Assembly (NCBI GenBank): GCA_963733505.1
Contig: CAVTDW010000017.1
Span: 62,001 to 126,000 of the forward strand
From: JALYXV01 sp963733505
GTDB taxonomy: Bacteria > Actinomycetota > Acidimicrobiia > Acidimicrobiales > Palsa-688
Direction of reading: 5' to 3'
DNA: 64,000 bases
The notes under the pieces are model-generated. The model was not told the origin of the DNA. It ran no database searches and was given only the letters and a program-made list of their open reading frames with translations. A program made the translations under genes and the position numbers. The first letter of the stretch is position 1, and each line of letters opens with the position of its first letter. This document shows positions 1 to 10,150 of the stretch, in pieces.

Positions 1-183
1 CGACGGCGTGGTGGGCGCGCCCGCCACGGTCGTACTGGTAGCAGCCGAGGTCGCGACCGTGGTCGCAACCGTCGTGGTCGTCGTCGTCACGGCCGACCTC
101 GTAGAGCTACCCGACCCGCAGCCGGCCAGCAGGACGGCGGGTATCAGGAAGGTGGGGGCCAGGATCGCGAGCCGTCTGATCAC
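1..183 (-). CDS. Lipoprotein, N-terminal fragment (runs off window)
   Basis: A reverse-strand frame opens with GTG at 183 and runs off the left edge, leaving 61 codons. The start reads MIRRLAIL, followed by a hydrophobic core and the lipobox LLAG-C with the cysteine at residue 22. A glycine/serine turn and a Thr/Val/Ala-rich spacer containing six threonines in a row follow. This is the usual layout of an exported lipoprotein tethered to the outer face of the membrane by a flexible linker. The functional domain lies outside the window, so no activity can be given. No strong ribosome binding site is visible upstream of the GTG. It is divergent from the secreted EXORDIUM-like gene. Confidence 0.6.
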   Translation of the reverse strand, partial: MIRRLAILAPTFLIPAVLLAGCGSGSSTRSAVTTTTTTVATTVATSAATSTTVAGAPTTPS

Positions 184-339
184 ACTGCAATCGACGGTAC
201 CAGGCGGATTTCTCTCTGCGGCGACGCGACAGATTCAAATCAGATTCGAAGGGATGGATCGACCGCCGATTGCTTGACAGCACAAGGAGCTACCGCTACA
301 ACGGCGGCAACAGGGGCGTTCACATCTGAAGGGACAACG

Positions 340-2962
340 ATGAGGCTTGGGCGTATTGCCACGCGTTCATTCGCGGGCGTGGTTCTGGGGGCCACCACGA
401 TGGTCGTCGGTTCGTTCTTCCCGGCTATGGCGACGCCGGCGGCAGCGGCCACGTTCGCCGCGACCGGCACGGCCAGCGCGGCCGGCATGACCGGCGCGGC
501 CAACACGGCCAGCACGGCTAACACGACCAGCGCGACCGGCACGGCCAGCGCGACCGGCACGGCCGGCGCCAGTGCTGACTCGTCCGACAATCGTGCTCCG
601 GGCACGACCGGCATGGCCCTGCGGGCTGGCTCGGCCGCGCTCGAACTCGCCCACGTCTGCCGCCGCCAAGACAGACGCCGCCAAGACACACGCCGACGCA
701 CAGGCCAACGCACAGGACTCAGGCACCAGCAACGAGCAGAGCCCGGCGGCCAATCCTGCCAGTGACCTCATCCAGGGCAGTGGCCCCGTCATGACCAACC
801 CGGTCATCTACAACGTGTTCTGGCTCCCCGCCAACGTGCACTACGAGAGCGACGGCCTCGCCGCCAGCGACACCCGCTACGAGAATCTCCTCAACCGCTT
901 CGCCGGCGACGTCGGCGGCAACAACTTCTACAACCTCGTCACCCAATACCCCGGAAGCAACGGGACTCCCGCCAACTCGGTGACCTTCGGCGGCTCCTGG
1001 GTCGACACCGCTGCCTATCCGCACGCCGGCACCCAGGCCGACCCGCTGCTCGACGTCGACATCCAAAACGAAGCGACCAACGCGGCGACGACCAATGGTT
1101 GGACCCGTGACATCAACCACATCTACCTGGTGTTCACGGGCATCAACATCTTCGAATGCCAGACGTCGACCTCGGACTGCAACTTCTTCAAGACCGGACA
1201 CACCAATGCGTATTGCGCCTATCACTTCTTCTTCGGTGGCAGCCCGACCGTGTATGCCTTCATGGGCAGCGACGGGATGGGTGGCTGCAGTAACGGCCAG
1301 GTGCCCAACGGCGACGCGATTGCCGATGCCGAGATCAGCAGCGCGTCCCATGAGTTCATCGAGTCGGTCACCGACCCGAAGATCGACAACTGGCTGTCGT
1401 CAGTCGCCACCGGACAGCAGGAGATCGGCGACTTGTGCAACCGCAACGACGGACCCAACAACGTCCTCGCCCCCGGCGCCGACGTCTACCTCAACGGGAA
1501 CCCCTACGACATCCAGCAGCAGTGGAGCAACGCGGTCCACGGGTGCGCCACCGACCTGAACGCCGCCCAGAACGGCATCGTCCCGCCCGTGCTGACGATC
1601 AACAAGTCCGCCCCGCCCACGGCGGTCGCCGGCCAGCCGATCAACTACAGCATCACCGTCACCAATCCGAGTGACACCGATGCGTCGACCCTGACCACGG
1701 TCACCGACACGCTCCCGGCGGGCGTCAGCTATATCAGCGGCACGGCGAGCCCGGCGCCGACCTCCACGTCGCCGCTGACCTGGAACCTGGGGACGATCGC
1801 AGTGCACGACTCCGTCACGATGACCTTCCAGGGCAGATCGAACCCCCAGGCGATCAACAATTGCGCCAGCGTGGGCTACGCCGACCAGCTCCAGATCAGC
1901 ACGAGCCTCAGTAGTGGCCCGGCGTGCGCCCCCACGACCGTCGCCAAAGCCCAGACCACGACCGTGGTGACGTCCAACCACAACCCGAGTGTGTTCGGCC
2001 AGCCCGTGACGTTGACAGCCACGGTCACCGCCAAGCCGCCAGGGGTCGGGACACCGACGGGCCCGGTCCAGTTCCTGGACGGGGCGACCCCCATCGGGTC
2101 CGGCTCCCTCGTGGCCGGCCAGTTCAGTATCACCACGGCGAGCCTGAGTGTGGCCACCCATCCGATCACGGCCGTGTACGGCGGTGACACCAACTTCCTC
2201 GGAAGTACCTCCGGTGTCCTGAACCAGGTGGTCAACAAGGCGCCGACGACGACCACGCTCACCGCCAGCCCGCCGGGATCGGTCGGCTTCGGCCACCCCG
2301 TGACCTTCACCGCCACTGTGGCGGTGCCGCCGCCCGGGGCGGGCAACCCAACCGGCCCGGTCATCTTCTTGGTGGACGGCACGCCGGTCCAGACCGTCAA
2401 CCTCAACGCCTCGGAGCAGGCGAGCGTCACCACTTCGGCCCTGAGCCCCGGCAGCCACCTCGTCGCGGCTGCCTACCAGGGGGATGGCAACTTCCTCGCC
2501 TCGACGGGCACGCTCACCTACCTGGTCACGTGCACGGTCACCATCACGGGCAACCATCCCAACGCCGTCGTCGCCTCCGGTGACAGCACCTGCGTCGTCA
2601 ACGCCACGGTGGGCGGCTCGATCACCGTGTCCAAGGGGACGTCCCTGGCGGTCATCAACTCCGCCGTCAACGGGTCGATCAATGCCACCAACGCGCCCAA
2701 CGCCATCGAGATCTGCGGGAGCCACGTGGTCGGTGGCTCAGTCAATATCAGCAAGGCCAAGGGCCTCGTCATCGTGGGCGATCCCGGCGACGCCAACTGC
2801 GCCGTCAACACCATCTCGGGCACCTTGCTCTTGAGCAACAACGCCCATGGCGTCGAGGCCATCGGCAACACCGTCGGGGCGCTTGTCGCCACCGCCAACT
2901 CCGGACCCGGCCCCTTCCCGGGCGACGTGACCACCATCGCCGGCAACATCATCAGTCACTGA
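340..2962 (+). CDS. Secreted EXORDIUM-like protein with DUF11 and Ig-like domains (frameshifted)
   Basis: The reading starts with ATG at 340: MRLGRIATRS, a hydrophobic core and AAAATFA give a Sec signal peptide. An Ala/Thr/Gly-repeat linker follows, and the frame moves by +1 between about 600 and 660 into the long downstream frame (restored length about 873 residues). Residues ~145-405 resemble the phosphate-induced/EXORDIUM family; they carry SASHEFIESVTDP, an HE-containing helix like that of the family, plus many Cys, Asn and Trp. After it come a DUF11-type domain (~410-520, VLTINKSAPPTAVAGQPI), two Ig-like type-3 repeats (~530-725, TPTGPVQFLDG and NPTGPVIFLVDG) and a C-terminal Asn/Gly/Val-rich repetitive segment (beta-helix-like, inference). 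No C-terminal anchor is visible, so it is probably released or wall-associated. Without the frame change the signal peptide and body are not joined. Confidence 0.6.
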
Positions 2963-2978
2963 CGGGGCAGCTTGTGCG

Positions 2979-3010
2979 GTGCCGGCTGGCCAAGGCGGGC
3001 CAGCCGGCAC
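2979..3010 (+). terminator. Hairpin terminator after the EXORDIUM-like gene
   Basis: A perfect 13-bp inverted repeat (gtgccggctggcc / ggccagccggcac) with a 6-base loop lies 17 bases after the stop codon. There is no T-run, as is common for high-GC actinobacterial hairpins. The rest of the gap up to the MBOAT gene (about 270 bases) shows no gene and no clear promoter. Confidence 0.55.
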
Positions 3011-3279
3011 TGCCGCGCCCGCGCCCGAGGCGCGCGCCGACCGGCTATGCCCGGTCGCCGCCTTGACCAGGGAGTAACCTGCTCCCCGGCGGATACGGTC
3101 GTGGTGATTCGGTGCCGCCTGCTGGAGTAATTGGAAACGTTCCGTCAGCTTCTTCCAGGAACCGCAACCCTCCACCTCGCTGGCGGGTCAGAACGCACGG
3201 CCGACGAACGCTCGTCCCGACGCTCCACCCCGCCCACCGCCGGTGACCAAACCGGTGCACCCGGCTCAACCACAACCTG

Positions 3280-5554
3280 ATGCTCTTCCCCACACTCTCC
3301 TTCGCTGCCTTCTTCGCCCTCGTGTTGCCGGTGAGCTGGCTGCTGATGCCCAACCGCGTCCGCTGGCGGCTGTTCATGGTCGCGGCCAGCTGGATGTTCT
3401 ACGGCGCCGCCGACTGGCGCTTCGTCCCGCTCCTCGCCGGCTCGACGGTCGTCAACCACTACTTCGCCCGGCGGATCGACCGCGCCAACGGCAAGGCCCG
3501 AAAGACTTGGACCACCGCGGCCGTCGCCACCAACCTGCTGGCCCTCGCCTGGTTCAAGTACATCGGGTTCCTGTCGTTGACGACGCAGAGCTCGCTGCGC
3601 TTCGTCGGGATCCACGCCCACGTCCCACTGCCCGAAGTACTCCTGCCGATCGGGATCTCCTTTTTCACCTTCCAGGCGCTCAGCTACGTGATCGACACGT
3701 CGCGGCGCAAGATCCAACCGGTCTCGCTGCTCGAGTTCGCCGTCTACTTGTCCTTCTTCCCTCACCTGGTGGCGGGCCCGATCGTTCGGGCGACGGAGTT
3801 CCTGCCCCAGATCAAGGAGCGCATCGACCCCCGCCACGTCGACGTGGGCAAGGCGTTCTGGCTGATCTCGCTCGGGCTGTTCAAAAAGGTCGTCATCGCC
3901 AGCTACCTGGCCACCCACGCCGCCGACCCGTTGTTCGGGTTCCCCCGCCAACACGCCGGCGTCGAGGCACTCTTCGGCGTCTACGCCTACGCCATCCAGA
4001 TCTACGCCGACTTCAGCGGCTACACCGACATCGCCATCGGCCTGGCGCTGCTGCTCGGCATCCGCTTCCCCCAGAACTTCAACGCCCCGTACTCGGCCGC
4101 CACCCTGCAGGACTTCTGGCGCCGCTGGCACATGACCCTGTCACGGTGGCTGCGGGACTATCTCTACATTCCCCTCGGCGGCAGCCGCCGGGGCCGCGCT
4201 CGGACCTACGTCAACATCATGATCACCATGCTGTTGGGCGGCCTGTGGCACGGGGCGGCCTGGACGTTCGTGGCGTGGGGCGCCCTCCACGGCGGCGGCC
4301 TCATCGTGGAACGGCTGCGCAGCGACCGCCAGCGCCCCCCAGTGGGTCCCGCTCCGGTCGACGAGCCGCCCGATCTGGGAAAAGGGGCCGCCCCGGCACC
4401 GCCGAGCGCCCCCACTGCCGCTCCCGATCGGGCCCCGGTTCGGCCGACTGGACGGCGGCCCAAGGTGGTAACCCTCCCTCGAGGCGACGTGCTGGTCACT
4501 GGGCGCGTCGCCACGATCGCGGCCACCGACGATGCACCCGAGACCCCGCAGGGGACCGCACCCCCCGGCTTCGGCTCCGCACTCGCCGGCTGGCGGGAGG
4601 CCGCCACCCGTGCCGGTGCCAACGCCCGAAGCTCCGGATCGTCAAGTGCGAAGGCGCGAGCCTCGCTCGCCACGCCGCCGCCCGCAGCGCCCCCGCCCGC
4701 GCCGCCTGCGCCGCCCGCGCCCACGTCGAGGCCGCCCGCGTCCGGGGCCCCCGCGCCCGGAGCGTCCCCGTCAGCCGCGCCGACGCCTGCGCCTGCGGCG
4801 CCCACGTCGAGGCCGCCCACGTCCGGGGCCCCCGCGCCCGGAGCGCCCGCGTCAGCCGCGCCGACGCCTGCGCCGGCGGTGCCCAGGTCGTCACCCTCGC
4901 CCAGGTCGTCCTCGCCCTCACCCGCGGTGTCGCCGTCCGCGGCGCCCGCGCCCACTGCGTCCGCGGCGACCCCCTCCGGGTCGTCGGCGGCGCGCAGGCC
5001 GTTCGCGCCTGGGCCGTCCCTGTCCGCGACGTCTGCGTCGGCGGCGGCGCCCACGTCCGCGGACGCCCCCGTCCGCGGTGCCGCACGCCCTCGCGCTCTC
5101 GCCTGCGCCCGCCACCGACGCAGGCACAGCCGTGAGCGAGACGTCCGACGCCGCGCCCGCGACCGCCCTGGCTTCTTCGAATGGGGCGAGCCCCCTCCGA
5201 CCGCCGAAGTTGTCACCCGGTGCGCGGGTGTGGGTTGGCCGGTTGATCACCTTCCACGTGGTTTGCCTGGCCTGGGTCTTCTTCCGGGCCACCTCGTTCC
5301 ACAACGCCCTCCAAGTACTGGGCCGCATCGCAACTCTCGGGGGTCGCCACCACCCGTTCAACTGGATGGTCGCCGCGGTCATCGTGGCCGCCCTCGCCGT
5401 CCAAGTCGGCCCGCGAGGAGCGGGCGTCAAGCTACAGGTCCTATTCGCCCGGAGCCCCATCTGGGTCCAGGCCCTGGTGCTGGCGGGTGTGCTCACGACC
5501 ATCGATCTCCTCGGTCCGGCCGGCGTGGCCCCGTTCATCTACTTCCGGTTCTGA
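3280..5554 (+). CDS. MBOAT O-acyltransferase (AlgI-like), with long Pro/Ala insert (frameshifted)
   Basis: A polytopic membrane-bound O-acyltransferase of the AlgI type, expected to move acyl (usually acetyl) groups across the membrane onto a surface glycan. Residues 1-350 carry the family landmarks MLFPTLSFAAFF, PIGISFFTFQ, FPHLVAGPIVR, DFSGYTDIAIG, DFWRRWHMTLSRWLRDYLY and GGLWHGAAWTF (the catalytic-site WHG). The conserved C-terminal end (RLITFHVVCLAWVFFRA ... APFIYFRF) is in the next frame, reached by one +1 change near 5060-5110, and stops at 5554. Between these lies an unusual segment of nearly 300 residues, very rich in Pro, Ala and Ser with two near-identical 75-bp DNA repeats (about 4720-4870). 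Restored length is about 757 residues against about 450-520 for typical relatives. It is followed after 3 bases by the SGNH gene, so the two are probably one operon. Confidence 0.8.
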
Positions 5555-5557
5555 TCG

Positions 5558-6577
5558 ATGACTTCACGACGTTCACCGCTTGACGTAGACGGCCGCCGAA
5601 CCGCATCGGCCGGCCAGGCCATCGTCGTCGTACTGGTGGCGATGATCCTGGCTGCGTTCCTCAACGCCGACTCGCTGGTGGCGTCCATCGAGGGCCAGTC
5701 CTTCGGCACCTCTCGATCGATCGGGCTGTCCCTCGCCCGGCCGGCGAAGACCATCAGCCACTGGACTGGGCTCAACCTCCCTCGAAAGCTGATCGACCGC
5801 ATCGCGGAGCCTCAGCCGCCTCGGGTCGCGCTGCCCTCGCCGCCGGTATCAGTGCCGCACGGCTCGCCCTCGACCAGCACGGGCGCAACCCCCTCCTCGA
5901 CCACGACGACGACCATCGCGCCGCGGCGGGTGCCGACCGCCCAGCAACCGCTGAAGGTGTGGCTGGCCGGGGACTCGCTCATGGGGACGATCGCCGAGTC
6001 GTTCATTGACAAGACCGGCGGCAATCCGCTGTTCACCACCGCCCAGGACTTCCGCATCGGGACCGGGCTGGCGCGGCCGGACGTGTACGACTGGCCGGCG
6101 GCGATCAGCCGTGAGGTCGCCACGGCCCATCCTGACGTCGTGGTCCTGATCTTCGGTGCCAACGACGACCAGGACATGGAAGCGGGCGGTCACCGGTTCT
6201 CCCTCCAGAGCACCGAATGGCAACAGGAGTACGCCCGCCGGGTCAACCAGATTCTCGACGCCACCGCCGACGGTGTGCGCCAGGTCATCTGGCTGGGGAT
6301 CCCGGCGGTCCGCCGCCCTCGGCTCAACCAGACCAAGGACTACATCAACGACATCTTGAAGGCGGCGGCCCAGACTCACCCAAACGTCACCTTCGTCGAC
6401 CCCGGGCCCTTCCTCGACGGAGCGGGCAACAGCTTCACGACATACCTGACCAACTCCAGCGGCAAGGCGATCACGGTGCGCGAATCCGACGGGATTCACA
6501 TCACCAAGGCGGGCGCTGACCTGGTCACACCCACCCTCCTGGCCGACATCGACCAGCTGTGGCACGTTCCGCATTGA
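5558..6577 (+). CDS. Membrane-anchored SGNH hydrolase-like protein (DUF459 type)
   Basis: 339 residues. One N-terminal membrane segment (about 20-40) is followed by a Pro/Ser/Thr linker (TPSSTTTTTIAPRR) and an extracytoplasmic SGNH domain. The domain shows block I AGDSLMG (nucleophile Ser), block III IFGANDDQD (Asn) and block V SDGIHIT (Asp and His), so the catalytic set looks complete. The gene starts 3 bases after the MBOAT stop. MBOAT plus SGNH is a known division of labour (AlgI with AlgJ/AlgX): the membrane enzyme brings acyl groups out and the SGNH partner places them on the polymer. The glycan modified here is unknown. Confidence 0.8.
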   Translation: MTSRRSPLDVDGRRTASAGQAIVVVLVAMILAAFLNADSLVASIEGQSFGTSRSIGLSLARPAKTISHWTGLNLPRKLIDRIAEPQPPRVALPSPPVSVPHGSPSTSTGATPSSTTTTTIAPRRVPTAQQPLKVWLAGDSLMGTIAESFIDKTGGNPLFTTAQDFRIGTGLARPDVYDWPAAISREVATAHPDVVVLIFGANDDQDMEAGGHRFSLQSTEWQQEYARRVNQILDATADGVRQVIWLGIPAVRRPRLNQTKDYINDILKAAAQTHPNVTFVDPGPFLDGAGNSFTTYLTNSSGKAITVRESDGIHITKAGADLVTPTLLADIDQLWHVPH

Positions 6578-6729
6578 TCCAGGGCATTTCCGTGGGCGAT
6601 CTACGGCACTGTGGCCGACCTGAGAGCGCAGGACGACCTTAAGTCGCCCGTAGGGTTTATGTCTATAGAGGTCGCACCACATGGGGTGCCAGATCCCTAC
6701 ACCCCCATGCCCCCTGGCGGGGGCGCACG

Positions 6730-6789
6730 AACGATGAGGACCGCAGCAACGAGACTCACCTCGACGCCCGGAGCGTGGACCTCCTCGAC
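6730..6789 (-). pseudogene. Remnant of an MFS transporter C-terminus
   Basis: On the reverse strand this stretch reads VEEVHAPGVEVSLVAAVLIV. It matches almost residue for residue the last residues of the intact MFS transporter ending at 7206 (LEEIHVPGAEVSLAGAVLVV). No other transporter sequence is found around it. It lies 3' of the intact gene in the same orientation, as expected if a tandem or duplicated copy was deleted down to its tail. Confidence 0.55.
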
Positions 6790-6907
6790 GCGGGCGCTCA
6801 TGGCACGATCGGTCGACCGCCCGCTTCGACGCCTGCGAGGACCCGCGTCCGGGGGGTCGAGGCCGAGGGACCTCCGAAGTGGGTCACGCCCATGGGAGGT
6901 AACAACC

Positions 6908-6943
6908 ATGTACCTGGACCAAGCCCTAGCCGGCTCTCGGTAG
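6908..6943 (+). CDS. Possible 11-residue leader-like ORF
   Basis: ATG TAC CTG GAC... encodes MYLDQALAGSR. It is preceded by a good ribosome binding site (GGGAGG, 8 bases upstream) and followed by GT-rich sequence able to fold. No gene follows on the same strand until 8546, so a leader role is doubtful. It is listed only because the ribosome binding site is better than that of most genes nearby. Confidence 0.15.
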   Translation: MYLDQALAGSR

Positions 6944-7205
6944 GGGTCTTAAGGCTCTGGTGGGGATCTGCTCTTCCTCCAGTGACTAGTAGATTCTCCT
7001 CAAGAGACATAAACCCCTACCAGAACACGCCCCCCGAGCGGATCTAGTGGTCGTGCGGCGGCGTGGGTCGCGGCGACGAGCGAAGGGCGCCCGGCTCTCG
7101 TTCTACGCCCGCGGCCAGCTTCGGAACTGATCCCGCAGGTACGGCGGGCCTGGCCCGACTCGTCGGGTCAAGCACGGTGTTTGTCCGAACAGCCTGTCGG
7201 GGACC

Positions 7206-8540
7206 CTAAACCTCGGGAACGACGAGTACCGCACCAGCGAGACTTACCTCGGCACCCGGCACGTGGATCTCCTCGAGTTCGCGGCCCCGGGTCTCGGGGA
7301 ACCATTTGGCCACGATGATGATCACCCCGATCGGTCCCAGGATGAGGATGGCCACCACGTCGGGGAGGTTGCCGAAGACCCGCAGCAGCAAGCCGCCGAG
7401 GGCCAGGCTGATGACCTCGCCGATGACGAGGGCAACCGACACCGCAGCGCCCCCGAATGCTCGCAGCGGGGTGGTGAACAGCTCCGTCGTGAACGCCCCG
7501 AGCGCCGGCCGAGCGCCCAGGCTCCCGCTCAAGGTGAGGGAGATGGCCCCCGCGAACGCCAGTGGGCTGCGGGCCACGAAGAAGAACAACAGCGCCCCGA
7601 TCACGGCCAAACCAGCGAACGAGCAGCCGACCACCTTGCGCCCGAGACGATCAGACAGCGGGCCGGACGCGATCTGGACCAGGATGGCCGGCACCCCGGC
7701 CACCGTGACCAGCCAGCCGACGGTGGCCGCGGACAGGTGGCGCTGGGTCTGCAGGAAGTCGGGTGCCAACGCTACGGCGTGGGTCGTCAACGCCCCGAGC
7801 ACCGCGGTCGAGCACAACAGGGCCAACCAGCGCCGGTTCGGTGGTTGCAGGATCTCGCGCCAACGCTCAGCCAGGAGGCCGTTGCGCCGGGCCTCGACGA
7901 AACGCCGGCTCTCCGGTAGCCGCCGGCGCAGCACCGCCAGGCCGAGCAACGGAGGCGTGGCCAGGGCGTACAGCCAGCGCCACGACAAGCCGACCGGTCC
8001 GTAGAGGATCGAGCTGGTCCCGACGCCGAGCGCCGCCATCATGGCCAGCCAGCCAAAGCCGAGGCCGCGTGACGTGGCCGGGAGCTCCTCGGCCACCATC
8101 GTCCAGGCCACCGCCTGCTCCGATCCGAGGAATCCCCGGGCGAAGAACTGGCAGCCAGCGAAGACGGCGATGCTCGGCGCCAGCGCCGTGAATCCGGTCG
8201 CCACGGTGTACCCCAGAACCGATACGAGCAGGATTGCCCGTCGACCCAGCCGGTCGGCCTGGCGGGTGAGGAACACGGCGGGCAGGGCGCCCAGGTACAG
8301 CACCCCGAGCCAAAGCGACGCGCCCGACTGGGTCAAACCGAAGGTGTGGCGGATCTGCTTCAGGGCCACCGCTACCAGGTTCAGGTCGTATCCCTGGAAG
8401 AACGACGCCGTTCCGAGCAGGCACAGCAGGAACCAGTGGCTCCGATCGAGCCGGCCCGCCGTGGCCCGCATGCTGCGCATCTGACGAGCATGGTCCAAAA
8501 CCGAGACGTATAGAGGACGACCGGGGGAGGGTACGGTCAA
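7206..8540 (-). CDS. Major facilitator superfamily transporter
   Basis: 444 residues with about 12 membrane segments. The family signature between segments 2 and 3 is present (RQADRLGRRAILL), as is the related loop in the second half (GPLSDRLGRKVV). The sequence FFQGYDLNLVAVALKQIRHTFGLTQ near the N terminus resembles the sugar/aromatic-acid (SP/AAHS-like) branch, where an Asp in helix 1 is conserved, but the substrate cannot be read from sequence. The C terminus (ETRGRELEEIH) is also typical of that branch. It is divergent from the CPBP gene with only 5 bases between the starts, so promoters overlap the coding ends. A fragment of a second copy of its tail lies about 420 bases downstream. Confidence 0.85.
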   Translation of the reverse strand: MTVPSPGRPLYVSVLDHARQMRSMRATAGRLDRSHWFLLCLLGTASFFQGYDLNLVAVALKQIRHTFGLTQSGASLWLGVLYLGALPAVFLTRQADRLGRRAILLVSVLGYTVATGFTALAPSIAVFAGCQFFARGFLGSEQAVAWTMVAEELPATSRGLGFGWLAMMAALGVGTSSILYGPVGLSWRWLYALATPPLLGLAVLRRRLPESRRFVEARRNGLLAERWREILQPPNRRWLALLCSTAVLGALTTHAVALAPDFLQTQRHLSAATVGWLVTVAGVPAILVQIASGPLSDRLGRKVVGCSFAGLAVIGALLFFFVARSPLAFAGAISLTLSGSLGARPALGAFTTELFTTPLRAFGGAAVSVALVIGEVISLALGGLLLRVFGNLPDVVAILILGPIGVIIIVAKWFPETRGRELEEIHVPGAEVSLAGAVLVVPEV

Positions 8541-8545
8541 GGCCG

Positions 8546-9394
8546 ATGGCCTGGGTAACGGGAAGTCCGCCGCCTCCGGGTTGGTATCCCGACCCCTCGG
8601 GCCAGCCCGCCACCCGCTGGTGGGACGGGCATGCCTGGACAGCGAGCCTGGTTCCCTTCGCCCCTCCGATGGTGGGTTCCGAGGCCCCAGCGCCGCGACC
8701 GGCGCCGCCTACCCTCCCGGCCAAAGCGGCCTGGCTGGGCCTGGCCGGTGTGCTCGTGGGGTTCGTTCTCGGCGGCGTGTTCCAAGTCGTCGGGGCGGTG
8801 CTCGTTCCGGGTAGCACGGCGGCGGACATCCTGCTCAGCGAAATCGGCCTGTGGTGCGGCCTCGGGGGCACCGCTGTGGTGGCCAGCCGCCGCTACGGCA
8901 CCGGCTCGCTGGTGCGCGACTTCGGCTGGCGGGTCCGAGCGATCGACCTGGCCTGGGGGCCTCTGGCCGCGCTGGCGTGCATCTTCACTGCGGGTGTTAT
9001 CGGTGCCTCGTTCCAGGGGAGCCGGTTCTCGGGGAGCAACACCAACATCATCACCAGCCAACGGGGGAACACCGTCGGTGTGGCGGTTGTTACCGTTCTT
9101 GCCGCCGTCGGAGCCCCGATCTTCGAGGAGTTGTTCTTCCGAGGTTTCCTCCGGACAGCGCTGGCCAGCCGGCTCGGAGTAGGTGCGGTTTGGGCTCAGG
9201 CGGTGTTGTTCGGCTTCGCCCACTACCAGTTCGGACTTGGTTTAGGCAACGTTTCGGTCGTGACCGCCACCGCAGGCATCGGGGTGGTGCTGGGGTATAC
9301 CGCCCATCTCGCCCGGCGCCTCGGACCGGGCATGATCGCCCACGGATTGTTCAACCTCCTTGTGACCATCACCATCATTGGAGTCATCAGATGA
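8546..9394 (+). CDS. DUF2510-CPBP family intramembrane protease-like protein
   Basis: 282 residues. The N terminus carries a DUF2510 motif (PPGWYPDPSG ... RWWDGHAWT), common in actinobacterial membrane proteins. It is followed by about eight membrane segments and a CPBP (CAAX protease / bacteriocin-processing, Abi) domain. The three expected motifs are present: EELFFRG near residue 193, FAHYQ near 224 and HGLFN near 267, giving the Glu-Glu/His/His set of the glutamic intramembrane proteases. Its stop overlaps the probable start of the VIT1-like gene (ATGA), so the two are translationally coupled. Substrate unknown. Confidence 0.85.
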   Translation: MAWVTGSPPPPGWYPDPSGQPATRWWDGHAWTASLVPFAPPMVGSEAPAPRPAPPTLPAKAAWLGLAGVLVGFVLGGVFQVVGAVLVPGSTAADILLSEIGLWCGLGGTAVVASRRYGTGSLVRDFGWRVRAIDLAWGPLAALACIFTAGVIGASFQGSRFSGSNTNIITSQRGNTVGVAVVTVLAAVGAPIFEELFFRGFLRTALASRLGVGAVWAQAVLFGFAHYQFGLGLGNVSVVTATAGIGVVLGYTAHLARRLGPGMIAHGLFNLLVTITIIGVIR

Positions 9395-10150
9395 CCGCAC
9401 CAAGAGCATCATAGCGCACCGGGCGCACCGGGCGCAGCCCGAACTCTTCCGGCCCCTCCGGAGTCGCATCACCGCGACATTCAAGGCGGCGCCGCTCGGG
9501 CGGCGGTACTCGGCGTCAGCGACGGCCTGGTCACCAACGTGTCGCTCATCCTCGGGGTGGCCGGGGCCAACACCGGACCGGGCGCCGTGCGCCTGGCGGG
9601 CCTTGCCGGTTTGCTGGCCGGGGCGTTTTCCATGGCGGCGGGCGAGTACGTCTCCATGAAGGCCCAAAGCGAGTTGCTGGAGCGGGAGTTGGAGATGGAG
9701 GCACTCGAGCTGCGCCGCAACCCCGGCGCCGAGCGCGACGAGCTGGCGCAGCTGTACGAGTCCCGCGGCGTCGACCCCGACGTGGCGGGCGAGCTGGCCA
9801 ACGAGATGATGCGCACCCCCGAGTTGGCCTTGGAAACCCACGCCCGTGAGGAACTGGGCGTCGACCCGAGTTCGCTGGGCAACCCCTACCAGGCGGCATT
9901 TGCCTCGGCCGGCAGCTTCGCCGCGGGCGCCCTCGTCCCGCTGCTGCCCTGGTTCTTCGCCTCCGGGGTGGTGGCGGTCATGGTCTCGTTGGTGCTCGGT
10001 GCCGCGGCCTCGATCGTGATCGGGACCGCCCTGGCCCGCTATACCGGGCGCTCAGCGCTGCACAGCTCGCTTCGCCAGCTCCTTGTCACGGTGGCCGCGG
10101 CCAGCGTCACCTACGGTCTCGGCGCCCTGGTCGGCACCAGCCTTACGTAA
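9391..10150 (+). CDS. VIT1/CCC1-family transporter (start region frameshifted)
   Basis: The body reads HRDIQGGAARAAVLGVSDGLVTNVSLILGVAGA, then AGAFSMAAGEYVSMKAQSELLERELEMEALEL, and ends in three hydrophobic segments. This is the VIT1/CCC1 family of Fe/Mn transporters, with the cytoplasmic metal-binding helix region rich in Glu (ERELEMEALELR ... AERDELAQLYE). In the frame of the body there is no ATG/GTG before GTG 9539, which would cut into the first membrane helix. The natural start is ATG 9391, overlapping the CPBP stop as ATGA; its frame reaches a stop after seven codons unless it shifts +1 between about 9405 and 9470. Restored length is about 252 residues, normal for the family. The 3' end overlaps the convergent MscS gene by 8 bases. 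Confidence 0.7.

Larger units (their letters stand above)
6650..7020. repeat. Segment bounded by imperfect ~20-base inverted repeats
   Basis: The left arm at 6650-6673 (GTAGGGTTTATGTCT then atagagg) matches the reverse complement of the right arm at about 6998-7020 (GTAGGGGTTTATGTCT then cttgagg) with one gap and two mismatches. A third related copy (gtaggggtcttaagg) lies near 6943. The enclosed ~370 bases hold the MFS-tail remnant and no convincing full gene. It looks like a small non-autonomous mobile element or recombination scar. No target-site duplication is visible. The remainder of the 6578-7205 gap shows nothing recognisable. Confidence 0.35.
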
